33,968 bases of DNA from the NCBI GenBank assembly GCA_017393285.1, contig JAFORL010000158.1, positions 1-33,968 of the forward strand, read 5' to 3'. Source of the DNA: Lachnospiraceae bacterium (GTDB lineage Bacteria > Bacillota > Clostridia > Lachnospirales > Lachnospiraceae). The notes under the pieces were generated by a model, which searched no databases, was not told where the DNA came from, and was given only the letters and a program-made list of their open reading frames with translations. Below are positions 8,106-17,264 of the stretch, piece after piece. Numbering within the stretch: position 1 is the first letter of the stretch; the number at the start of each line of letters is the position of its first letter. The translations under genes were made by a program, and so were the position numbers.

Positions 8106-9395
8106 ATGCATTTTGGTGGGAAAATGATTGTGAAAGGGTTCAAAAAATTCAAAGTATGCTTCGTGTATGGAATGATTACTTGCATGCTCAGTACAATGCT
8201 GTCTATACAGATGCCATGCTGTGCAAGGCAGATAGAAGGCGGGAAAACAATAACAAATAAACAAGAAGAAAGTTTGGGCAAGAAGCAAGAGGAGAGTAAC
8301 GCATTTTCAGTGGATGTCCAGTCTTTTGTTTTGATGGAAAAAAAGTCTGGCATGCTTATTTGTGACAAAAATAAAAATCAAGAACTCATGCCGGCAAGTA
8401 TAACGAAAATTATGACGATATTACTAATTTTTGACGCATTACAAGAAAAGAAAATTCACATAGATGATGTAGTTCAAATAAGTAAACATGCAGCTAGTAT
8501 GGGCGGTTCGCAAGTATACCTGGAAGAAGGGGAAGAACAGACGGTTGGCGATTTGTTAAAATGCATTGTTATTGCAAGTGCCAATGATGCTTGTGTAGCG
8601 ATGGCGGAATATATTTCCGGTAATGAAGAAAAGTTTGTAGAGAAAATGAATGCAAAAGCCCAGAAACTACATATGAATCATACCGTATTTTCTAATTGTT
8701 GCGGATTGGATGATACACTGTCAGAAGGACAACATCACACCAGCGCCTATGATATTGCTTTGATGTCCCGGGCATTGTTGTTGCAATATCCCCAAGTGTC
8801 TAAGTATAGTACGACATGGATGGATACCATTACGCATAGAACGAGAAAAGGGGAAAAAGAATTTGGTTTAACCAATACCAATAAGTTGGTACGAACGTAT
8901 CAAGGGATAACAGGCTTAAAGACAGGGTCTACAGCAAAGGCCAAATTTTGTCTCAGTGCTTCTGCAAAAAGAAATAACATGGAATTGATTGCTGTGGTAA
9001 TGGGGGCACCCACACCCAATGCCAGATTTGAAGAAGCGGCTAAATTACTGAATTATGGATTTCAGACATGTCATTTGTATATAGACACAAAAAAAGTAAG
9101 GCAGGACATTGCTGTGAAACAAGGAAAGAGTGACTGGGTAATGGGTGAGCAAGTAGAAAAATTCTCTTATATTTGTTGTCAAGGGGAAAAACCGGAACAT
9201 ATTTCAAAACAATTGCATTTGGAGAAACATTTACAAGCACCAGTAAAAAAAGGCCAAAAAATAGGTAATATTATATATTATTACCAAAAAAAGCCAATCG
9301 GGCATATTGCAATAGTTGCTAAGGAAAATGTAAAAAAGGCAAAGTATGGAGATTATATAAATCGACTTATGAAATTATATGCAAATATATCGTAA
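8106..9395 (+). CDS. D-alanyl-D-alanine carboxypeptidase (peptidase S11, DacF/DacB-like)
   Basis: Penicillin-binding serine DD-carboxypeptidase that trims the terminal D-Ala from peptidoglycan stem peptides outside the membrane. The 429 residues begin with a basic stretch and a hydrophobic signal segment (about 18-36). The three active-site motifs are present: SITK (in LMPASITKIMT), SAN (in VIASANDACVAMAEY) and KTG (in GLKTGST). The C-terminal part (about 300-425) is a beta-rich domain like that of PBP5-type enzymes. Start: ATG 8106 or ATG 8124 are both possible, each with a weak ribosome site; the signal peptide fits either. In this lineage such genes are often sporulation or cell-wall maintenance genes; which one is not decidable here. 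Confidence 0.92.
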   Translation: MHFGGKMIVKGFKKFKVCFVYGMITCMLSTMLSIQMPCCARQIEGGKTITNKQEESLGKKQEESNAFSVDVQSFVLMEKKSGMLICDKNKNQELMPASITKIMTILLIFDALQEKKIHIDDVVQISKHAASMGGSQVYLEEGEEQTVGDLLKCIVIASANDACVAMAEYISGNEEKFVEKMNAKAQKLHMNHTVFSNCCGLDDTLSEGQHHTSAYDIALMSRALLLQYPQVSKYSTTWMDTITHRTRKGEKEFGLTNTNKLVRTYQGITGLKTGSTAKAKFCLSASAKRNNMELIAVVMGAPTPNARFEEAAKLLNYGFQTCHLYIDTKKVRQDIAVKQGKSDWVMGEQVEKFSYICCQGEKPEHISKQLHLEKHLQAPVKKGQKIGNIIYYYQKKPIGHIAIVAKENVKKAKYGDYINRLMKLYANIS

Positions 9396-9407
9396 CAGTC
9401 TTCTTTT

Positions 9408-9562
9408 TCGGTTATCAGCGGAAGGACAACACTATATATCAAGGGTTGCATTGTGGATATATTTGGTCTCGGTCGTCAGCGGAAGGACAACACTTTATAT
9501 CAAGGGTTGTTTTGTGAATGTATTCTTTCTCGGTCGTTAGTTGAATGGCAACGATACAACAG
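9408..9562. repeat. 61-bp tandem repeat, about 2.5 copies
   Basis: Units at 9408-9468 and 9469-9529, and a partial third from 9530. The first two share CAGCGGAAGGACAACACT, ATATCAAGGGTTG and TTGTG; differences are mostly single bases. Each unit contains CAAC...GTTG complementarity. It fills the gap between the carboxypeptidase and the dehydrogenase. I see no gene in it. Confidence 0.8.
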
Positions 9563-9645
9563 AAAAAATATAAGAAAATAAATGTAATAACAGATGAGCG
9601 ATTTAAAAATGGAATTAGCATGGTTAGATACAGAAAGGATATAAC

Positions 9646-10419
9646 ATGAAGGAAAAAATCGTTGTGGTGACAGGCGCTACCAGTGGTTTGGGAGAAACTT
9701 TAGCAAAAATGTATGCTAAGGGTGGTGCGATTGTCGTAGCACAGGGGAGAAATGAGAAAAAATTATCTGCGCTAAAAAAATGGAGCGATGATTATGGCTA
9801 TGGTTTGATGAATCCCCTTTGTTTGGATTTGTTGGAAAAAAATGCTGCAGAAAGGTTTTATCAGTATGTAATCAATAAGTGGAATACCATAGATATTTGG
9901 ATCAATAACGCAGGGTTTGGATACGTAGGCGCATATACAGCATGTTCCTTGGAACTAATCCAGGAGATGTCGCAGGTGAATATTGATTTTGTCAATCAGG
10001 CTTCTTATTTGGTGGCGAATGATATGATACGAAAACATAGTGGTACCATCGTAAATATAGCTTCGACAGGTGCATATCACCCAGGACCTTTTACGGCACA
10101 ATACTATGCAACCAAGGCCTATGTTGCTTCTTTTACGGAAGCATTGTATTATGAATGCAAACCCCATGGCGTACATGTGATGTCTGTCTGTCCTGGTGCC
10201 ATGGATACGCCATTTTCAAGAAAAGCAGGGAGAAGAGATAATGCTTTTGCTATGTCCACCCAGAAGGTCGCAAGGGCAATTATACATGGGGTGGAAAAAA
10301 AGAAAAGCATTGTTGTGCCGGGGTTATTTTATCGAATGTTTATTAGAATTCCAAGAAAAATTGCTGCGCCATTGATTGAAAAACAGCAAAAAAAACTAGC
10401 TTTTCATATTGACAATTAG
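9646..10419 (+). CDS. Short-chain dehydrogenase/reductase
   Basis: NAD(P)-dependent oxidoreductase of the classical SDR family, 257 residues. The cofactor loop is TGATSGLG (9-16), the structural motif NNAG lies near residue 88, the catalytic serine is in NIASTGAYH, and the active site is YYATK (YxxxK) about 15 residues later. CPGAMDTPF follows, as usual. The substrate cannot be told from sequence. The ATG has an AAAGGAT site. A repeat block precedes it, and the aminotransferase follows after 69 nt with its own strong ribosome site. Confidence 0.9.
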   Translation: MKEKIVVVTGATSGLGETLAKMYAKGGAIVVAQGRNEKKLSALKKWSDDYGYGLMNPLCLDLLEKNAAERFYQYVINKWNTIDIWINNAGFGYVGAYTACSLELIQEMSQVNIDFVNQASYLVANDMIRKHSGTIVNIASTGAYHPGPFTAQYYATKAYVASFTEALYYECKPHGVHVMSVCPGAMDTPFSRKAGRRDNAFAMSTQKVARAIIHGVEKKKSIVVPGLFYRMFIRIPRKIAAPLIEKQQKKLAFHIDN

Positions 10420-10488
10420 TTATATATACAATAAAATATAAGGCGGTTAACTTGGAAGTATTAGCAAATTAGACTTAGGAGGATGTTT

Positions 10489-11775
10489 ATGAAAGCATAC
10501 ACACAGATGAGCAAAGAAGAGTTAAAAGCATTACAAGCTGAACTAGAAGGCGCATATGAAGAGGCTAAGGCGAAGAATCTTGCTTTGGATATGTCAAGAG
10601 GAAAACCGGCAGCAGCACAGTTGGATTTATCAATGCCAATGTTAAGTGTGCTAGATGAAAAGTCTGTGTTAAAGTCAGAAAATGGAACAGATTGTAGAAA
10701 TTATGGTGTATTGGACGGAATTCCAGAAGTAAAACAATTAATGGCAGATGTGTTGGAGACAAAGCCTGAAAATGTAATTGTATATGGAAATTCAAGTTTA
10801 AATATTATGTATGATACCGTTGCAAGATCTATGATTCATGGTGTTTGTGGAGAAACTCCATGGTGTAAATTAGACAAGGTTAAATTCTTATGTCCAGTAC
10901 CAGGATACGATCGTCATTTTGCTATTACAGAACAATTTGGAATAGAAATGATTAACATTCCTATGTCTGAAGATGGTCCAGACATGGATTTAGTAGAAAA
11001 ATATGTAAATACTGACGCTGCAGTGAAAGGTATTTGGTGTGTACCAAAATACTCTAATCCACAAGGTGTTTCTTATTCAGATGAAACAGTACGTAGATTT
11101 GCAAATTTAAAGCCAGCTGCAAAGGACTTTAGAATTTACTGGGATAATGCATATTGCGTACATCATATTTATGATGATAAGCAAGATGTACTTTTAAATA
11201 TTTTAGAAGAATGCGAGAAGGCAGGAAATCCAGATATGGTTTACCAATTTGCATCTACTTCTAAGATTACATTCCCTGGTTCTGGTGTGGCTGCATTGGC
11301 TTCATCTGCTGCAAATATTGCAGATATTAAGAAAAAGATGACTGTACAGACCATTGGACATGATAAGATTAACCAGTTGCGTCATGTGAAATTCTTAAAA
11401 GATGCTAAGGGTGTTGCAGCACATATGAAGAAACAGGCTGATATTATCCGTCCAAAATTCGAAGCTGTTTTACAAGTGTTGGAGAAAGAATTGGGTGGAT
11501 TAGAAATTGCAAGTTGGACCAATCCAAACGGTGGTTACTTTGTTTCTTTTGAAGCATTAGAAGGTTGTGCAAAGGAAATTGTTGCAAAATGTAAAGAAGC
11601 TGGTGTTGTTATGACAGGTGCAGGTGCAACATTCCCATATGGCAAAGACCCTAAAGATTCTAATATTCGTATTGCACCTACTTTGCCTACACCGGAAGAA
11701 TTGGCACAGGCAGCGGATTTATTCGTATTGTGTGTAAAATTAGTAAGTGTAAATAAGTTATTAGAAAATGCATAA
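10489..11775 (+). CDS. PLP-dependent aminotransferase, class I/II (MocR-type aminotransferase fold)
   Basis: Resembles the aspartate aminotransferase group with the 'Aminotran_MocR' domain rather than classical AspC. There are 428 residues from ATG 10489. An ATG at 10483 directly abuts AGGAGG (10477-10482) and is too close, while 10489 has the proper 6-nt gap. Visible features: YGVLDGIPEVKQLMADVL, the NPQG-containing segment VPKYSNPQGVSYSDE, the cofactor-binding YWDNAYCVHH, and the likely Schiff-base lysine in STSKITFPGSG. A C-terminal RIAPTLPTPEEL holds the carboxylate-binding arginine. Donor and acceptor amino acids are not known. Confidence 0.9.
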   Translation: MKAYTQMSKEELKALQAELEGAYEEAKAKNLALDMSRGKPAAAQLDLSMPMLSVLDEKSVLKSENGTDCRNYGVLDGIPEVKQLMADVLETKPENVIVYGNSSLNIMYDTVARSMIHGVCGETPWCKLDKVKFLCPVPGYDRHFAITEQFGIEMINIPMSEDGPDMDLVEKYVNTDAAVKGIWCVPKYSNPQGVSYSDETVRRFANLKPAAKDFRIYWDNAYCVHHIYDDKQDVLLNILEECEKAGNPDMVYQFASTSKITFPGSGVAALASSAANIADIKKKMTVQTIGHDKINQLRHVKFLKDAKGVAAHMKKQADIIRPKFEAVLQVLEKELGGLEIASWTNPNGGYFVSFEALEGCAKEIVAKCKEAGVVMTGAGATFPYGKDPKDSNIRIAPTLPTPEELAQAADLFVLCVKLVSVNKLLENA

Positions 11776-11836
11776 TTAGATTTATCTGGATTGCATATTA
11801 TGATACAATTTTGTATCGTAGCAGTCAGGCATGGAT

Positions 11837-11852
11837 AACAAGAGAACTTGTT
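11837..11852. promoter_or_regulatory. Small inverted repeat, possible operator
   Basis: AACAAG and CTTGTT flank a 4-nt centre. An overlapping CAAGAG...CTCTTG pair and a GATACAA/TTGTATC hairpin (about 11808-11823) also lie between the aminotransferase and the sensor kinase. Function unknown. Confidence 0.3.
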
Positions 11853-11924
11853 CGTTTTAGACCTCTTGAGTAAAAAGAAATGCTAAATTGTGATATGTGT
11901 GTATTTTAGTGTATACAAAACGAT

Positions 11925-11969
11925 AAAAAGGACTTCGAAACATCAGAAGGTGTTTTGGAGTCTTTTTTT
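11925..11969 (+). terminator. Terminator upstream of the sensor kinase
   Basis: AAAGGACTTCGAAACA pairs, with G-T pairs, to TGTTTTGGAGTCTTT, followed by a run of seven T's. It would end the aminotransferase transcript, about 160 nt past its stop, or a short RNA made in between. Confidence 0.7.
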
Positions 11970-11988
11970 AAAAAAAATTTATAAAGCA

Positions 11989-12017
11989 TTGCTTTACATA
12001 AATAAAAAAGGTAAAAT
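11989..12017 (+). promoter_or_regulatory. Putative promoter of the hybrid sensor kinase
   Basis: TTGCTT (11989-11994) and TAAAAT (12012-12017) are 17 bp apart, directly after the terminator and about 50 nt before the start codon. Confidence 0.5.
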
Positions 12018-12064
12018 AATTAGAATAAGGTTTAAATTTGGAGTGAAGAGAGGAAAAGAATCAG

Positions 12065-15000
12065 GTGGCAACAGAAAAAAATGAGCAGAAAAATAAAATG
12101 AAAAAGACAAAAGAAAGAAGAAGAATGCTATTGCTTGGACTTATTGTTTTGTTTGTGGCATCTATTGTTTTAGTGGAATTAGAACAATTGGAAGTGCGGG
12201 AACAAAGAAAAAAAGTGCATGACACAGCACAAGCTTGTGCAGATGATGTAGCATATCAAATGTGTAGTATGTTTAATTCTACTTGTGTATTTAATTTTAT
12301 GATTAGACAAAATGGTGGAGAAATGTTAGATTTTTTCTTGATTTCTCAAAATATACAAAAGATGTACAGGGATATTTCTTTTGTGGCTTTGGCAAGGGAA
12401 GGTACCATTAAAAAAGTATATCCGGCTAATAAATATTGGGATCTTCAGAATATAGATTTGGCAGTTCGAAAAGAAACCAGAGAAGCTGCGAAAAAAGCAT
12501 TAGAAACGGAGCAAATGGCTATTTCGGGGATTATTTCGGCAGGAGAAGAGCAGGAGCCGGTTATTGTAGGATTACAGCCAGTTTATATCAATCAGAATAA
12601 TAAAAAGGTGTTATGGGGATATGCCTTGATTGGTATAAAATTAGAATATATGACAAAGCAAATGGATAAGGCTTTGAATGGATATTGCTATAAGGTAGAA
12701 TCGAAAAATGCACAGGGAAAATATAATCATGTGATTTATAGCAATCAGGAGTCGAAAATCAGTGATCCGGTAGAAGTAGTTGTGGAAATGCCAGGAACAG
12801 AATGGAAATTGTCGGCTTCTCCAGCTTATATGTGGATCAATCTATTTTATTTGTTCATTCGTTTGAGTAGCATTTTGATTGTAAGTGCCATCACCATAAT
12901 AGTCCTGCGTTTGATTTACCGGGATATGATACGCCAGTCAGAAATGCAAATGGTCTTGGAAGAAGAAAGAGAACGATATCAGATTGCAATGGAAAGTTCC
13001 TCCGATACCATTTTTGAATATGATATTGAACAGGATGTCTGTACCTTCTTTGGTTCGATTATCAATGGTAAAAAGACAGGAGAATCTCGTATGGAAATGG
13101 AAAATTTTGAATCCAAAATCCTCACGGGAGAAATGTTCCACTATCAAGATATTGAGAAGGCTATTAAATTTTTTAACGGAGAAAAGACGGAACCTTTTGA
13201 AACGAGATATCGGATTAAGGAAAAAGACGGACACGTGAAATATGTGTGGCTATCCTTGAAGGGAAGTGTGATTTTAGAACAAAATCATCCAATCAAAGTA
13301 ATTGGAACCACTCGAAATATTCAAGCAAGAAAAGAACAGGAATGGAAGCGGTTAGAAGAAAGTCATAAAGATAAATTAACAGGACTCTATACAGAAGAAT
13401 GTGGTCGAATCTTAATTGAACAATATTTGACTGCAAAACCACAAAAGGAAGAATGTGAATTCTTTTTGATTGGGATTGATCATTTTCAACAATTAAATGA
13501 TATGTATGGATATATGTTTGCAGATACGATTTTGGTAGAAGTTGCAGAGGTGATTCGGGCAATTGCCAATAGTGGAGACATTTGTATCCGACTGGGTGGA
13601 GATGAATTTATATTATTCCAAAAGAAATCGAACAGTTTAAAGGCTGAGCGAACAGCACAGGAGCTTATTCGAAGAGTACAAAAAGTATATGTGGGTGAAA
13701 ACCGAGACAGAAAACTTTCTTGCAGTATCGGACGTGCTTCCACCATTGTATTTAACAGTTATGAGCAAATGTTAAAATATGCCCATTTGGCATTTAGTTA
13801 TTTGAAAGAAAATGAAAAAGGAAAACAAGCAAGCTATATTAACATTTCAAATAAAATTGAAAAAATGATGGATGAGGATTTATTTAGTGAAAGAGAAATT
13901 TCAGAAATTATTGATACAAATCCCGTGCATGAAGATGATATTGTTTCCTTTGCTTTTGCCATTTTGGAAAAAACTAAGGATTTGCGTAGTGCGATTTATG
14001 TGTTGATGTCGCGTTTGGGAAAAAGATATGAGTTAGCAGAAGTCCGCGTCATAGAAGCGGATTTGGATTATTTAAGTTTTCGGGTAAATTATCGTTGGGG
14101 AAACAAAGAAAATAAAAAAGAGGAGTTTAACCAAGTTTCGCATATTGATGAACCACAGATGATGAAACATATGAAGTCAGCATTTGAAAAAGATGGTTTT
14201 TTGGAATTGACACCAGAGTTCCTTGCCAATTATCAAGGAAGATTTGGCACTATTTTCCAAGGTGTAGACAAACAGTCAAATTTACTTTGCCCTATGTATG
14301 AAGAAGGTGAGTATAAGGGCGTGATTGATTTCGTTTCCAAGGAGCAAAAACGTGCATGGACCAGTGATGAAAAACATGTTTTTCGTGAAGTAACGAAAAT
14401 TATTTCTACCCATGTCAGTCGTGTAAATGCGGATATTGCAAGTAAGGCGAAATCTGAATTTTTGTCCCGTATGTCCCATGAAATTCGTACGCCAATGAAT
14501 GCGATTATTGGTATGACGAATATTGCCATGACTACCATTGAAGATCAGTCTAGAGTATTAGAATGTCTCAATAAAATAGATGTATCCACAAAATATTTGT
14601 TATCTTTGATTAACGATATCTTGGATATGTCAAGAATTGAAAGTGGTAAAATGACAATTAACACAGAACATATGAATCTGGACACGATATTAGAGGAAAT
14701 AGAGGTTTTGATTCGTCCACAAGCAGATGAAAAAAAATTGGAATTTGTTATTGATGTGGATTATGAAAATGCAAATGTCATTGGAGATGCATTGCGTTTG
14801 AATCAGGTTTTAATCAATTTGCTGGGTAATGCTTTGAAATTTACGCCTGAGGGTGGTGTGATTACTTTGGGTGCCCGTCAGATTGTAAGTGAAAAGGATT
14901 TTATTGCAATTACATTTTATGTTAGAGATACGGGTATTGGTATCAGCGAGGAAAATAAGAATCGTATATTTGAAGCATTTGAGCAGGAAAAGGTAGATAC

Positions 15001-15565
15001 TGCCAACAGATATGGTGGAACTGGATTGGGATTGGCAATCAGTAGCAATTTAGTGCATCTGATGGGCGGTAATTTGCAGGTAAATAGTGTGGAAGGCGAA
15101 GGCTCTTGCTTTGAATTTACCTTGACTTTACCTACTTTTGAAGAAGAAATAACAGATGAAATCGAGCAGGAATTGGATCTGTCGCTAGAAGGAAAACAAA
15201 TCTTGGTGGTTGAGGATAACGATTTAAATGCAGAAATTGCAAAAACCTTATTAGAAATGGATGATTGTATTGTTACCTTGGCAGGTAATGGACAAGAAGC
15301 CTTAGAGGTATATTGTGCCCATGAACCATATTTCTTTGATTGTATCCTGATGGATATTCGTATGCCAGTTATGAATGGTATGGAAGCTACCAGAAGGATT
15401 CGTACCTCTAAACGTGCAGATGCAAGAACCATTCCGATTATTGCTTTGTCTGCAAATGCTTTTGACGAAGATACCAAACAGTCTATTGAAAGTGGAATGA
15501 ATGGGCATGTGGCGAAACCAATCGATGTGAAATTGTTACATGCTACCTTGCAAAGTGTGTTGTAG
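12065..15565 (+). CDS. Hybrid histidine kinase with PAS, GGDEF and receiver domains
   Basis: Membrane signalling protein, 1166 residues, GTG start. Order: membrane helix (about 20-38), extracellular sensor region (about 40-255), second membrane helix (about 256-284), PAS domain (about 300-425), GGDEF domain (about 435-600) with RLGGDEF intact (GGDEF at 511-515), a GAF-like region (about 620-780), HisKA with phospho-acceptor H805 in SHEIRTP, and HATPase (N box NLLGNALKF, DTGIGIS, GGTGLGLAIS). A receiver domain (about 1040-1166) has phospho-acceptor D1097 in LMDIRMPVMNG and the conserved K in AKPID. All kinase motifs look active. The GGDEF-domain substrate motif is slightly altered (GYMFAD where GHxxGD is usual). 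There is no separate output domain, so it probably passes phosphate to another protein or signals through c-di-GMP. The stimulus is unknown. Confidence 0.93.
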   Translation: MATEKNEQKNKMKKTKERRRMLLLGLIVLFVASIVLVELEQLEVREQRKKVHDTAQACADDVAYQMCSMFNSTCVFNFMIRQNGGEMLDFFLISQNIQKMYRDISFVALAREGTIKKVYPANKYWDLQNIDLAVRKETREAAKKALETEQMAISGIISAGEEQEPVIVGLQPVYINQNNKKVLWGYALIGIKLEYMTKQMDKALNGYCYKVESKNAQGKYNHVIYSNQESKISDPVEVVVEMPGTEWKLSASPAYMWINLFYLFIRLSSILIVSAITIIVLRLIYRDMIRQSEMQMVLEEERERYQIAMESSSDTIFEYDIEQDVCTFFGSIINGKKTGESRMEMENFESKILTGEMFHYQDIEKAIKFFNGEKTEPFETRYRIKEKDGHVKYVWLSLKGSVILEQNHPIKVIGTTRNIQARKEQEWKRLEESHKDKLTGLYTEECGRILIEQYLTAKPQKEECEFFLIGIDHFQQLNDMYGYMFADTILVEVAEVIRAIANSGDICIRLGGDEFILFQKKSNSLKAERTAQELIRRVQKVYVGENRDRKLSCSIGRASTIVFNSYEQMLKYAHLAFSYLKENEKGKQASYINISNKIEKMMDEDLFSEREISEIIDTNPVHEDDIVSFAFAILEKTKDLRSAIYVLMSRLGKRYELAEVRVIEADLDYLSFRVNYRWGNKENKKEEFNQVSHIDEPQMMKHMKSAFEKDGFLELTPEFLANYQGRFGTIFQGVDKQSNLLCPMYEEGEYKGVIDFVSKEQKRAWTSDEKHVFREVTKIISTHVSRVNADIASKAKSEFLSRMSHEIRTPMNAIIGMTNIAMTTIEDQSRVLECLNKIDVSTKYLLSLINDILDMSRIESGKMTINTEHMNLDTILEEIEVLIRPQADEKKLEFVIDVDYENANVIGDALRLNQVLINLLGNALKFTPEGGVITLGARQIVSEKDFIAITFYVRDTGIGISEENKNRIFEAFEQEKVDTANRYGGTGLGLAISSNLVHLMGGNLQVNSVEGEGSCFEFTLTLPTFEEEITDEIEQELDLSLEGKQILVVEDNDLNAEIAKTLLEMDDCIVTLAGNGQEALEVYCAHEPYFFDCILMDIRMPVMNGMEATRRIRTSKRADARTIPIIALSANAFDEDTKQSIESGMNGHVAKPIDVKLLHATLQSVL

Positions 15566-15588
15566 AATAAAGAAGGGATTATTTTGTA

Positions 15589-16464
15589 GTGAAAGTATTG
15601 TTGATATTAGTTGTGTTAAGTGTGATTGGAATTGCGTTGGTAGTAGTAGGCAGTATCTATTATAATAAAGCCTTGACTTATGAATATTACCAGTTTAAAA
15701 ATAATAAAATCCCTAAGGTTTTAGATGGGAAAAAATGGATTTTGCTTTCTGATTTGCATGGTAAAAATTTTGGGAAACATAACAAAATTTTAATCCAATC
15801 CATTGCCCAACAAAAGCCAGAGGGGATTTTGATTGCCGGTGATTTGGTACTTAAGGGAAAACCTGATTCCTGTAAAGAAGCACTGATCTTTTTGAAAGCA
15901 CTTGTTAAAATATGTCCGGTATATTATGCGCCGGGAAACCACGAGACACGAATTGCCTATCAGTATGCAGGGATATTTCAGGAATATTTGAAACAGGTAG
16001 AAGCCTTAGGGGTGGTTTATTTGTCAAATAAAAGTGTTTGTTTGGAAGCGGATGGGGAACAGGTCAGAATTTCAGGTTTGGATTTGGAACAGAAATATTA
16101 TGGTAAATTTTATGAAAATACCACCTTGTATAAAGACGTTATTGATGATTGTGTGGGGCCTGTAGAGACAGATTTTGAAATTTTGCTCGCACACAATCCT
16201 ACACATTTTCCGGTTTACGCAGAATGGGGGGCTGATTTGGTGTGTGCGGGACATGTACATGGTGGAATTGTAATTTTACCCTTTATAGGTGGTTTGATTT
16301 CTACGACCTATGAATTGTTCCCAACCTATGATTTTGGCATGTTTCAAGAAAAAAATGCCACGATGATATTGTCTAGAGGTTTAGGTGTGCATAGCATACC
16401 GCTCAGACTTTTTAACAAACCGGAAATAGCTGTCATATATTTTCAACAAGGCAGAGCGGAATAA
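15589..16464 (+). CDS. Membrane-anchored metallophosphoesterase (YkuE/YaeI-like)
   Basis: Calcineurin-type phosphoesterase, 291 residues from GTG 15589. An N-terminal membrane helix (about 3-24) is followed by the complete metal-binding set: DLHG (DxH), GDLV, GNHE, an isolated H in LLAHNPTHF, and GHVHGG. Such proteins hydrolyse phosphoesters, in some cases lipid A-type or other membrane substrates; which substrate applies here is unknown. It starts 24 nt after the kinase stop and may be on its transcript. Confidence 0.9.
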   Translation: MKVLLILVVLSVIGIALVVVGSIYYNKALTYEYYQFKNNKIPKVLDGKKWILLSDLHGKNFGKHNKILIQSIAQQKPEGILIAGDLVLKGKPDSCKEALIFLKALVKICPVYYAPGNHETRIAYQYAGIFQEYLKQVEALGVVYLSNKSVCLEADGEQVRISGLDLEQKYYGKFYENTTLYKDVIDDCVGPVETDFEILLAHNPTHFPVYAEWGADLVCAGHVHGGIVILPFIGGLISTTYELFPTYDFGMFQEKNATMILSRGLGVHSIPLRLFNKPEIAVIYFQQGRAE

Positions 16465-16784
16465 AGGGCATGGTACAAAGGGAAAGCACACAAATTATAT
16501 TGTGATTGATAAATACATAACAGTACCAATGGAGATATAAATACATTTACTGTGTGTTAAAAATGGAAAAGTGCTTGCGAAAATGTAGAATTATGGGTAG
16601 AATAATCTTAGAAGAATATAGTAATAGAGTAGCATTTTGCTTGCCTATTATAAAAGATAAAAAGATGTATCGGTGGGGTTGGAGCAGCAGGATTGAAAGT
16701 GCTGTATCTAACCTGAAATGAAAAGAGAAAGTGTGTCGCAATTGCACTTTGAAAATAGGATACATGGTTAGAAATGAGGTAGCT
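16465..16784. other. Intergenic region before scpA
   Basis: No gene is supported in these 320 bp. It holds the scpA promoter (16575-16603) and a small inverted repeat AAAGTG...CACTTT (about 16728-16749) shortly before the start codon. Confidence 0.5.
16575..16603 (+). promoter_or_regulatory. Putative promoter of scpAB
   Basis: TTGCGA (16575-16580) and TAGAAT (16598-16603) with a 17-bp spacer, in the gap before scpA. Confidence 0.5.
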
Positions 16785-17258
16785 ATGGGTATTCCAGTTC
16801 GGTTAGAAGTGTTCGAAGGTCCTCTGGATTTACTTCTGTATTTAATTGATAAGAATAAGATTGATATTTATGATATTCCTATTGTATTGATTACAGAACA
16901 ATATATGGAATATATTCAAAATATGCAGGATCGTGATATGGATGTCATGAGTGAGTTCTTGGTGATGGCTGCTACGCTTGTGAAAATAAAATCGAAAATG
17001 TTATTGCCTCGTGATGAGAAGAAAGAAGAGGAAGAAGATCCAAGGCAAGAGTTAGTAGAGAGATTGCTAGAATACAAGATGTATAAATACATGTCACTTA
17101 CTTTGAAGGACAAGCAGTTAGATGCAGAGAAAGTCCTGTATAAATCTGCCACAATTCCAAGTGCGATAAAAAACTATAAAGAAGAAGTCAATGTGGAAGA
17201 ATTGATGGCAGATGTCACGCTAGCAAAGTTACAAAAGATTTTTCATAGCGTGATGTGA
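16785..17258 (+). CDS. scpA: ScpA (kleisin of SMC complex), N-terminal part, ends at an in-frame TGA
   Basis: ScpA bridges the SMC heads in the condensin-like Smc-ScpA-ScpB complex that organises the chromosome. The start is ATG 16785 (MGIPVRLEVFEGPLDLLLYL, the family's canonical N-terminus), with GAGG upstream; the frame is open further 5' but without homology. This part has 157 residues and contains the N-terminal SMC-neck-binding helices and the acidic linker. It ends at TGA 17256-17258, exactly where ScpA proteins continue with a basic residue before RQVDKxDPIRS. The remaining 95 codons follow in the same frame (17265-17552). With the TGA read as an amino acid the product would be 255 residues, a normal ScpA length. 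So this is a one-codon interruption, not a deletion or frameshift. Confidence 0.85.
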   Translation: MGIPVRLEVFEGPLDLLLYLIDKNKIDIYDIPIVLITEQYMEYIQNMQDRDMDVMSEFLVMAATLVKIKSKMLLPRDEKKEEEEDPRQELVERLLEYKMYKYMSLTLKDKQLDAEKVLYKSATIPSAIKNYKEEVNVEELMADVTLAKLQKIFHSVM

Positions 17259-17264
17259 AGACAG

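Noticed and set aside
9408..9562. Possible CRISPR array
   Set aside because: The 61-bp units are tandem without unique spacers, only about 2.5 copies, and no cas genes are present.
11890..12084. 64-codon plus-strand frame before the sensor kinase
   Set aside because: It runs through a terminator and the putative kinase promoter; it is lysine-rich low-complexity sequence without a ribosome site.
14917..15477. 186-codon minus-strand frame inside the hybrid kinase
   Set aside because: It is antisense to conserved HATPase and receiver motifs; serine-rich shadow composition.
17256..17258. TGA in scpA as selenocysteine or whole-genome UGA recoding
   Set aside because: ScpA has no redox site and no SECIS-like hairpin is evident next to it; UGA ends yqfD and the BofC-like gene as an ordinary stop.
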